The notes under the pieces were generated by a model. It did no database searches, was not told the DNA's origin, and saw only the letters and a program-made list of their open reading frames with translations. A stretch of DNA of 5,882 nt from Chloroflexota bacterium. GTDB lineage: Bacteria > Chloroflexota > Ktedonobacteria > Ktedonobacterales > Ktedonobacteraceae. The stretch is from contig VBHS01000405.1 in the NCBI GenBank assembly GCA_005881295.1, positions 1 through 5,882 of the forward strand, in the 5' to 3' direction. Both the position numbers and the translations under genes were made by a program. Position 1 is the first letter of the stretch; each line of letters opens with the position of its first letter. This document shows, piece by piece, positions 1 to 4,798 of this stretch.

Positions 1-513
1 GGGGTATAGTAGGGGCGATCCCTTGCGGTCGCCCTCTGGAGACGAACGGGGTTGAGCAGTATTTTCGTCGTATAGTAGGGGCGATCCCTTGCGGTCGCCC
101 TGAGGATGCATCGTTCGATCTGGAGGCTCCTCATTTCCATTTTCGGGATAGATGACGAGGCGGGTTAAGAGTTGTGGGGCGAACTTTTTGCCGAGCACGA
201 TTGCCGGGCGTGTCCAGAAGGGGACGCGGCCCTGTGCTTTACCAACGTCGTGCAGGAGGGCTGCTGCGAGCATATCCTTATCTTTACAGCCGCGCGCCCG
301 GAGTTTACGGCACACGCGTAAAGAGTGCTGTTGATCGGCGGGTGACATGGTGCGAAAGAGCGAGAGCGCGGCAGCAGTTGGAAGTAAAGCTGCCACCTCT
401 TTATAGTCTTGCGCGGTCAGAGGCGCAACGAAACCCAGTTGCTCTCGTACCTGGCCGAGACGATATGCAAAGTTGTGAAACAGGGAACGGTAATATATAT
501 TCATCATGTGCAT
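1..513 (-). CDS. HD-domain protein (probable metal-dependent phosphohydrolase), 3' end outside window
   Basis: This frame is open from 513 to the left edge (171 codons, no stop), so the gene continues outside the window. The N-terminal region is mostly helical in character. H63 (in QQHSLRV) and H88-D89 (in ALLHDVGK) fit the first histidine and the HD doublet of the HD superfamily, metal-dependent phosphohydrolases that usually act on nucleotides or cyclic nucleotides. The substrate cannot be told, and the later conserved aspartate is not in view. The ATG at 513 overlaps the stop of the upstream M50 gene as TAATG, and no clear Shine-Dalgarno lies before it, which suggests translational coupling. 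In-frame ATGs at 507 and 504 are alternatives. Residues 139-148 and 161-170 are identical (GDRKGSPLLY) and come from two palindromic DNA repeats inserted after the recognisable HD segment, in a low-complexity Pro/Glu/Asn-rich stretch. I am confident of the reading frame and HD motif, and unsure of the function and of whether the protein is intact. Confidence 0.8.
   Translation of the reverse strand, partial: MHMMNIYYRSLFHNFAYRLGQVREQLGFVAPLTAQDYKEVAALLPTAAALSLFRTMSPADQQHSLRVCRKLRARGCKDKDMLAAALLHDVGKAQGRVPFWTRPAIVLGKKFAPQLLTRLVIYPENGNEEPPDRTMHPQGDRKGSPLLYDENTAQPRSSPEGDRKGSPLLYP
4..35 (+). repeat. 32-bp palindromic repeat, copy 2 (inside HD gene)
   Basis: This is a perfect second copy of the unit at 70-101, in the same orientation, with the hairpin stem at 13-20 and 27-34. 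The start-to-start distance is 66 bp (22 codons), so both copies keep the same reading frame and give the same decapeptide. The intervening 34 bp (36-69) are not repeated, so this is two separated copies rather than a simple tandem array. More copies could lie to the left of the window. Confidence 0.85.
70..101 (+). repeat. 32-bp palindromic repeat, copy 1 (inside HD gene)
   Basis: This 32-bp unit begins GTATAGTAGGGGCGATC and ends GGTCGCCCT. It is identical to the copy at 4-35. GGGCGA (79-84) pairs with TCGCCC (95-100), extended by T-G and C-G pairs to an 8-bp stem with a 6-base loop. On the minus strand it encodes GDRKGSPLLY within the HD-protein gene. All three minus-strand frames of the unit are free of stops, whereas one plus-strand frame has TAG. 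It looks like a dispersed palindromic element of the REP/MITE kind, but dispersal cannot be shown from one window. Confidence 0.85.
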
Positions 514-1250
514 TAATGGGGGATGTTGTACAGGTAGAGATTAAAGATGTCGGTAGCAGGCAAAGAGCCAGAAGCTAACTCGGCGATCTTCATGCCGCCC
601 ATCCATATATAATATGGCAGCTGGAAAAGGGGGAAACTTGCCAGTCCGGGGCCGGCAAACTGAGCCAGGAAGGGCAGCAGGAAGAAGATGGCCAGGATTA
701 TCAGCGGCCCATAGGGAGCGGATTTAGCATACTGTACAGCCTGGCGGCTGGGCAGAAGCGTATAGAGAACTTGATAGCCATCGAGTGGATATAGCGGAAT
801 AATATTGAAGATGGCCAGGCAGATATTCACCACGGCAAAGACAAGCAGGAATTGCGGGATACGTATCAAAAAAGGTTCGACGTACAGCGAAGCCGGAATG
901 AAACGCACAATTAGCGCGAACACGAGGCCGATCAACAGGCTAAAAATTGGACCTGCAATGGCGACCAGCAGCACGCCGGTATTGGCTCCCACGCGCATTT
1001 TCCAGGGGTCGGCTTTGACGGGTTTACCCCAGCCAAGCCCTATAGGGACTAGTTGAAAAGCGAGGATAACACACATCAGCGTCCCGAGTGGATCGATATG
1101 AGCAGGGATGCTCAAGCTCAGACGTCCTTCGGCGCGTGGAGTACTATCACCTAGCCAGGAGGCCATCAATGCGTGACCAAATTCGTGCAGCGGTATGGAG
1201 AGCAAAAACGAGATGATAACCATCAATGCCAGCAGAACATTTATTGTCAT
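513..1250 (-). CDS. Site-2 protease family (M50) membrane metalloprotease
   Basis: The 245-residue product is an integral membrane protein. A first hydrophobic segment (about residues 5-20) runs into HEFGH at 22-26, the zinc-binding HEXXH motif (H22, E23, H26). A late hydrophobic segment carries IIPLYPLDG (150-158), the M50 NPxDG-type motif, with D157 as the expected third zinc ligand. Further hydrophobic stretches lie near 92-118, 132-152 and 183-200. Family members cleave substrate helices within the membrane; the length fits the small site-2-type branch without a PDZ domain. The start at 1250 is supported by AGAGGA at 1259-1264, 8 nt upstream, which overlaps the stop codon of the preceding MBL gene (13 nt between the genes). 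The downstream HD gene overlaps its stop by one base. The substrate is unknown. The usual Asn of NPxDG is replaced by Tyr (YPLDG), which leaves the metal-binding Asp in place. Confidence 0.9.
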   Translation of the reverse strand: MTINVLLALMVIISFLLSIPLHEFGHALMASWLGDSTPRAEGRLSLSIPAHIDPLGTLMCVILAFQLVPIGLGWGKPVKADPWKMRVGANTGVLLVAIAGPIFSLLIGLVFALIVRFIPASLYVEPFLIRIPQFLLVFAVVNICLAIFNIIPLYPLDGYQVLYTLLPSRQAVQYAKSAPYGPLIILAIFFLLPFLAQFAGPGLASFPLFQLPYYIWMGGMKIAELASGSLPATDIFNLYLYNIPH

Positions 1251-1263
1251 TTTTTGAGTCCTC

Positions 1264-2178
1264 TCAGTCAGTTTGTGGTGTTAGAAGATCGATTTCCATG
1301 CCTTCACAAGCGGAGCGGGTATGAGTAAATTGTTTTTGCGCCTCCGCCTCCATAGCGTCCAATTTGGCATCGTCATAGGTTGGTTCATGGTGAAATAATA
1401 CCAGGGCATGCACACCTGCCGCAGTTGCTACACCCGTGGCCATTTCAATATTACTATGACCAAAACCCTGTTTCGCTTTTAGATAATCCTCAGTGGTATA
1501 TTGGGCATCGTGTATCAGCAGGTCTGCTCCTTCCGCGAACGCCAGGAAATCGGGATCGTAGCGCTCGCTCCACTCGACATCAGTGGCATAAACAACACTG
1601 CGACCGGCGTACTCTATACGATAGTGTATAGCTCCATTGGAGGGGTGACTCTGCGTATATTTACTATAGACGCACACCTCAGCATCTTTGATGTCATCCT
1701 GGTCAAAGACAACCTCCGCTTTGCCGTAGCCATTACGCCAGATGATATACTGGTCATCTTCTATTGTGTGAAAGGCGCGCTGTGATGGCAACTTCCGTAT
1801 GTCTACTGGGAAATACGGAGGAGACATGATGGGGGTTACAAGTTGCTCGATATTACGGCCTTCCAGTAAGGGACCAAAGAAATCAATAGTGGTTGAACGT
1901 TCGAAGAGCGGGGAGAAGAAGGGAAAGCCGTTGAGGTGGTCGCCATGGGCATGGGTAATCAACAGCGACAAATGGAGTGGTTTGCCTCTGGTACGCCGCA
2001 TGAGATCATCTCCGAGGCGGATAAGCCCGCTGCCCGCATCGAGGATGAGGGTATGGGGACCGACTTGCACTTCGATGCAGGAGGTATTGCCTCCATGGCG
2101 TACTGTAGCGAGACCAGGGGTAGGGTAACTTCCCCTGACGCCCCAGAATCGAACGAGGAAACGCCGTTTATCAGCCAT
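1264..2178 (-). CDS. MBL-fold metallohydrolase (Lactamase_B_2 / PhnP-like group)
   Basis: The 304-residue product begins with RFWGVRGSYPTPG (10-22) and GGNTSC (29-34), a signature of a large group of MBL-fold hydrolases related to PhnP, RNase Z and class III cyclic-nucleotide phosphodiesterases. The metal centre is visible: THAHGDH at 75-81 (H76, H78, D80, H81), D200 in YATD as bridging ligand, and H263/H264 in LFHHEP as the last ligand; H241 in GFGHS is also in a typical place. It is probably a cytoplasmic two-metal phosphodiesterase or similar; the substrate cannot be assigned. I chose the ATG at 2178 because AGGAG lies 8 nt upstream and a TATAAT promoter sits at 2228-2233. A TTG 69 nt further up would lie upstream of that -10 box. 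It is the first gene of the MBL-M50-HD operon. Confidence 0.9.
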   Translation of the reverse strand: MADKRRFLVRFWGVRGSYPTPGLATVRHGGNTSCIEVQVGPHTLILDAGSGLIRLGDDLMRRTRGKPLHLSLLITHAHGDHLNGFPFFSPLFERSTTIDFFGPLLEGRNIEQLVTPIMSPPYFPVDIRKLPSQRAFHTIEDDQYIIWRNGYGKAEVVFDQDDIKDAEVCVYSKYTQSHPSNGAIHYRIEYAGRSVVYATDVEWSERYDPDFLAFAEGADLLIHDAQYTTEDYLKAKQGFGHSNIEMATGVATAAGVHALVLFHHEPTYDDAKLDAMEAEAQKQFTHTRSACEGMEIDLLTPQTD

Positions 2179-2186
2179 GTAACTTA

Positions 2187-2191
2187 CTCCT
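2187..2191 (-). promoter_or_regulatory. Ribosome binding site of the MBL gene
   Basis: AGGAG on the minus strand, 8 nt before the ATG at 2178. It decides the start in favour of this ATG over the in-frame TTG at 2247. Confidence 0.8.
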
Positions 2192-2227
2192 ACCGCTACC
2201 CGAATCAGGGGGTGTATTGTTGAACCT

Positions 2228-2257
2228 ATTATATCTTGTAGCTTCAAGGAGTGCCAC
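2228..2257 (-). promoter_or_regulatory. Sigma70-type promoter of the MBL-M50-HD operon
   Basis: On the minus strand the -10 box is a perfect TATAAT (2228-2233). An 18-bp spacer separates it from GTGGCA (2252-2257), which matches TTGACA at four of six positions. Transcription would begin near 2221, giving a leader of about 43 nt that contains the AGGAG site. The CGATAAATCGG repeat array lies about 70 bp further upstream. Confidence 0.6.
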
Positions 2258-2323
2258 TATGATGATGTTAAGGTGCTGTTGATGAGTTTTCACAAAATAA
2301 TCCGAGTACCGGAACATCCAGGG

Positions 2324-2399
2324 AGGGCCGATAAATCGGCGATGTGCACGATAAATCGGGTGCACGATAAATCGGGTGCACGATAAATCGGCACCTACT
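2324..2399 (-). repeat. CGATAAATCGG palindrome array (four copies)
   Basis: CGATAAATCGG occurs at 2329-2339, 2349-2359, 2365-2375 and 2381-2391. The last three belong to three perfect tandem 16-bp units, GTGCACGATAAATCGG, at 2344-2359, 2360-2375 and 2376-2391. Each core is itself an inverted repeat (CGAT-AA-ATCG); the first copy has a longer stem (GCCGAT-AA-ATCGGC, 2327-2340). GTGCAC is also palindromic, so neighbouring units can pair in several ways. Read on the minus strand, the whole block begins AGTAGGTGC and ends GGCCCT, similar to the ends of the repeats at 8-35 and 74-101. It is probably a compound palindromic repeat element; no function is known to me. Confidence 0.8.
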
Positions 2400-2405
2400 G
2401 TGGGG

Positions 2406-2445
2406 CTGGACGATGTTGTTCATCTGCGTGAACACGCTCGTCCAG
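2406..2445. repeat. Imperfect inverted repeat next to the palindrome array
   Basis: CTGGACGA (2406-2413) is the exact reverse complement of TCGTCCAG (2438-2445). A second small hairpin, GCGTG-AA-CACGC (2426-2437), lies inside it. There is no following T-run on either strand, so it is not a convincing intrinsic terminator. It lies between the queA-like gene's end and the repeat array and could be part of a longer repeat element or a structured 3' end of the upstream transcript. Confidence 0.45.
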
Positions 2446-2490
2446 GAGAAAGGCATCAGCGGGTACCTTGAAAGAGGTTTTTACTCCTGT

Positions 2491-3407
2491 TTACGGCAAA
2501 ATCAAATGCACATCCCCGAATTCGTGCCAGAGGTAGCGCTCTTGCAGCGCTTCGCGATAGGTGATCTTGAGATGTTCCAGGCCCGTGAGTGTCTCCAGCA
2601 TGGAGAGGTGGGTCGCGCATGGTTCGTGCAGGCCGGTGATCATGGCGTTCACGGCGCGCAACCCTCGTTGAGGGGTGATTACCAGCTTTGTCCAGCCTTC
2701 GCCTGGATGCGCCGTGCCCTCCTCGTCGGTTACGGTCTCCAGGGAACGCACAACCGTTGTGCCGACAGCGATGACGCGTTTTCTATTTGCACGGGCCGCG
2801 TTCACCAGGCGGGCAGTCTCAAGGGGGACGCGATAAAACTCCTCGTAGGGTGGTTCGTGGCTTTCAAGACTGGCGACACCAGTATGCAGCAGCAGGGGCG
2901 CAACCTGCACGCCGCGAGCGACCAGTTGTGTGATCAGTTCGGGGGTGAAAGCTCGGCCGGCGGAAGGCATCTCGGCGCTGCCCTTCTCGGTAGAGTAGAC
3001 GTTCTGATAATATGCGAGCGGCCAGCCTTCTTTGACATAGCTGTACCGAATGGGGAAACCATGCTGCTCAAGGTATGCGGGCAAGGGGCGCGGCAAATTT
3101 AGTGTGGCGATCCACAGGCGGTGAGGGCCGTCCCCCTGACTACGGAGGTAGGGCACATGCAGTGTAGCTTCTGCCCCGCCGGGCAATTGCAATCTCTCAC
3201 CTGCTTTGATGCTATAAAAGGGCTTCGTCGAACGCGGTTACGCGAGCGATATGAGACCATCAGGCGCACTTCATCGCGGGCGAGCCCACGCGCTTCTGGC
3301 GGTTCGCTCGCTTCCAGTTCCGGTGGGAGATCAAAATCCAACACGGTATTATCCGGTATCGTAGAGCTTATGAGCCGAAATGGTATTGATTTTTTTAGAG
3401 TTGGCAT
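2491..3407 (-). pseudogene. queA: Broken queA-like gene (S-adenosylmethionine:tRNA ribosyltransferase-isomerase family)
   Basis: QueA transfers and isomerises the ribosyl part of SAM onto preQ1 in tRNA during queuosine synthesis. The C-terminal two thirds (frame ending at 2491) match the family well: YYQNVYSTEKGSAEMPSAGR, VAPLLLHTGVASLE, RVIAVGTTVVRSLE, and the end RYLWHEFGD. The N-terminus lies in another frame (start 3407): FDLPPELEASEPPEARG, then DEVRLMVSYRSRNRV. The frames meet near 3210-3240. The C-terminal frame has TAA at 3238-3240, and the N-terminal frame runs on without similarity to 3099. Joined, they give about 304 residues, against about 340-390 in the family. The expected stretch with the GDLLVxNxTxxxPA motif, roughly 60-70 residues, is absent in every frame. 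This points to an internal deletion of 3n+1 bases. The sequence type resembles the variant common in actinobacteria and Chloroflexota, whose role in queuosine synthesis is less certain. The start has AAGG about 13 nt upstream, just after the SDR stop. Confidence 0.8.
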
Positions 3408-3424
3408 AGTGATTATTTACCTTG

Positions 3425-4123
3425 TCATGATAATTTCCGAGCGGAATAGCGGCCGCTGGGATGTGATCCTGTTATCAGGACGAGCAGGCCGGGAACGCTT
3501 TCTTCTGGCAGGGGACGGTCGCTGATGTCCTCGCCAGGGAAGGCTTCTTGATGCATTTGTGTACGCATGTCGCCAGGATCGACCCAGTAGACGCGCCACG
3601 TGGTATTTTCAGCGGCGAGGATGTGCGAGAGTTGTTCCAGCGCGGCCTTGCTCGATCCGTAGCCGCCCCAGCCTTCGTAGGGTTCAACGCCCGCGTCGCT
3701 GGTGATGTTTATGACGCGGGCGCCGGCTTTCAACTGGCGCTGCAGTGCCTGGAGCAGGGCCAGCGGTGCGATGACGTTGGTGCGATAGACTTGCTCAAGC
3801 ACGTCGAGCGGGTATTCCAGCAGGTACGGCTGGGGGCTAGGGCCAAGGAAACTGGCGTTGTTGATCAGGGCATCAAGGCCACCTGCCGCGCGTGCAGCTT
3901 CTTGTAGCGCCTCGCGATGTTTTACGTCGGTCACGTCACCAGGGATGGCGACGACGTTTGTCAAGGCTGCCAGTTCGGCGCGAGCAGTTTCGAGCGCTTC
4001 CGCTCCACGAGCATCTATGATTAAGTTCCAGCCCTGCCGGGCAAGTTGACGGGCAAGGGCGAGGCCAAGGCCACGAGACGCGCCGGTAATGAGGGCGGTA
4101 CGAGGGGTTGTCGAGTCTGTCAT
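3425..4123 (-). CDS. Short-chain dehydrogenase/reductase (SDR)
   Basis: The 232-residue product is a classical SDR, an NAD(P)-dependent oxidoreductase with a Rossmann fold. Visible motifs are TGASRGLG at 13-20 (dinucleotide binding), GDVTD at 62-66, LINNAS at 87-91, N116 in RTNV, the catalytic S142 (NITSD), and YGSSK at 155-159 (Y155, K159). Positions 182-203 (DPGDMRTQMHQ then AFPGEDISDRP) and a PSGRY tail are a distinctive C-terminus that I associate with SDRs found next to this QueA variant; that link is from memory. The start at 4123 has AAGGAA (4132-4137) 8 nt upstream. The stop lies 17 nt before the queA-like start, so the two were probably one transcription unit with the SDR first. The substrate is not known. 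The gene looks intact. Confidence 0.9.
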   Translation of the reverse strand: MTDSTTPRTALITGASRGLGLALARQLARQGWNLIIDARGAEALETARAELAALTNVVAIPGDVTDVKHREALQEAARAAGGLDALINNASFLGPSPQPYLLEYPLDVLEQVYRTNVIAPLALLQALQRQLKAGARVINITSDAGVEPYEGWGGYGSSKAALEQLSHILAAENTTWRVYWVDPGDMRTQMHQEAFPGEDISDRPLPEESVPGLLVLITGSHPSGRYSARKLS

Positions 4124-4181
4124 TTTATATGTTCCTTTCTGTTAGTAGAGAAGGGATAGTTGTGCTATGTTGTCTACGATA

Positions 4182-4210
4182 ATTGTACTTTATGGAGAGG
4201 GTAATTGGTA
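4182..4210 (-). promoter_or_regulatory. Possible promoter of the SDR unit
   Basis: On the minus strand, TACAAT (4182-4187) matches the -10 consensus at five of six positions and lies about 58 bp before the SDR start. No good -35 box exists at 16-18 bp; ATACCA or TACCAA is the nearest. It is a weak candidate, offered because the region is AT-rich and divergent. Confidence 0.3.
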
Positions 4211-4323
4211 TTGAGCAAGAGAACAGTTTGTGGGCTGTACAAAAGGACAGAGGAAAGGTGAAACTGCTTAGACCTGCTCCGCGTGTTAATCCTTAGCACG
4301 TCCTGGTTGTAGTCGAATTGCTT

Positions 4324-4328
4324 GAGGG
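4324..4328 (+). promoter_or_regulatory. Ribosome binding site of the receiver gene
   Basis: GAGGG ends 6 nt before the ATG at 4335 and abuts the ATG at 4329 with no spacer, so it favours 4335 as the start. A GTG at 4380, preceded by AAAAGG at about 10 nt, is a second possibility. Confidence 0.55.
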
Positions 4329-4334
4329 ATGCAT

Positions 4335-4733
4335 ATGTCTAACAAATTACACCCATTCTCAGGAAAAGGCCACGACTCTGTGAAAACAATTCTGGTGGTC
4401 GAGGATGATGAGAACATCGGTGAATTAATTGTTGAGGCTTTCATACAAGAGACTCCTTATCAAGCTATGCTTGCCACTGATGGCAAGCAGGCATTGAAGA
4501 TCGTCCAGAATGTGAAGCCCAACGTTTTACTTGTAGATAACAATCTTCCTGACATGAAGGGCATAGAGCTTTACGATCGGATTCAAGTCGAGAAGGAATT
4601 AGAAAATGTTCCGGTGCTCTTGATGAGTGCGAACGTTCCTGTTCAGGAGGTGAAAAAACGTAACTTGTTTTGTCTGAATAAACCATTTGAATTGAATGAC
4701 CTGTTACAAACCATTGAGAACTTGCTCACGTAA
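4335..4733 (+). CDS. Single-domain response regulator (CheY-like receiver)
   Basis: The 132-residue product is a lone receiver domain. Counting from the ATG at 4335, TILVVEDDENIG (18-29) holds the acidic pocket (E23, D24, D25). D68 in LLVDNNLP is the phospho-acceptor. S98 in LLMSAN takes the Thr/Ser switch place, and K116 in LNKPF is the conserved lysine, so all phosphorylation residues are present. No output domain follows: the protein ends about 13 residues after K116, in a helix typical of the fold. It must act through protein contacts or pass phosphate in a relay. About 15 residues precede the usual first strand; translation from GTG at 4380 would remove them. No histidine kinase is nearby. 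The gene is visibly AT-richer than its neighbours, which may mean separate ancestry. No convincing promoter was found upstream. Confidence 0.9.
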   Translation: MSNKLHPFSGKGHDSVKTILVVEDDENIGELIVEAFIQETPYQAMLATDGKQALKIVQNVKPNVLLVDNNLPDMKGIELYDRIQVEKELENVPVLLMSANVPVQEVKKRNLFCLNKPFELNDLLQTIENLLT

Positions 4734-4750
4734 TTCGCAAATGTTTGGGT

Positions 4751-4798
4751 GCTACGGGCTTTGTTGATGCTGTCAACAAAGCCCGCAGTGTTTTATTT
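4751..4798 (+). terminator. Intrinsic terminator of the receiver gene
   Basis: A perfect 13-bp stem (CGGGCTTTGTTGA at 4755-4767 with TCAACAAAGCCCG at 4773-4785) and a 5-base loop, extendable past one mismatch by TC/AG pairs, is followed by TGTTTTATTT. This is a strong Rho-independent terminator for the plus strand. It also lies directly after the stop of the convergent minus-strand gene (4793), but there the hairpin lacks a downstream T-run, so termination in that direction is less sure. Confidence 0.9.

Larger units (their letters stand above)
2179..2490. other. Gene-free interval between the MBL operon and the queA-like gene
   Basis: This 312-bp stretch holds the MBL operon leader and promoter (2179-2257), an unstructured part (2258-2323), the palindrome array (2324-2399) and the inverted repeat (2406-2445). 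Positions 2446-2490 show nothing I can name. Short minus-strand open frames running through the array have no recognisable protein signature and no ribosome binding site, and are explained by the repeats being free of stops. Confidence 0.7.
4124..4328. other. Divergent intergenic region between SDR and receiver genes
   Basis: About 205 bp between two genes that read away from each other, so it should hold promoters in both directions. It is AT-richer than the flanking SDR gene. I find a weak minus-strand -10 (4182-4187) and no plus-strand pair that I trust. No long inverted or direct repeat stands out as an operator. Confidence 0.5.

Noticed and set aside
1..101. CRISPR array
   Set aside because: There are only two copies with a 34-bp gap, they lie in a protein-coding frame, and no cas genes are present.
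174..578. Plus-strand open frame of 134 codons
   Set aside because: It lies opposite the HD gene and the end of the M50 gene, has no recognisable domain, and is the shadow of a better minus-strand frame.
2179..2247. Longer MBL gene starting at TTG 2247
   Set aside because: The extension lacks similarity to the family N-terminus, lies over the TATAAT box, and the ATG at 2178 has a good AGGAG.
2240..2257. Sigma54 promoter (TGGCAC followed by TTGAA)
   Set aside because: The spacing between the elements is too short (3 bases instead of about 5) and the GC of the second element is missing; the TATAAT promoter explains the region better.
2327..2391. CRISPR array from the CGATAAATCGG copies
   Set aside because: The units are directly tandem with no unique spacers of suitable length.
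2171..2456. Two short minus-strand open frames with PIYRA-like repeated peptides
   Set aside because: The peptides come from the stop-free palindrome array; there is no ribosome binding site and one frame runs into the MBL leader.
2413..3102. Plus-strand open frame of 229 codons
   Set aside because: It is antisense to the queA-like C-terminal part, whose motifs are clear; the plus-strand product has no recognisable signature.
3475..3907. Open frames in other registers within the SDR gene on both strands
   Set aside because: They are shadows of the SDR, which has complete catalytic motifs.
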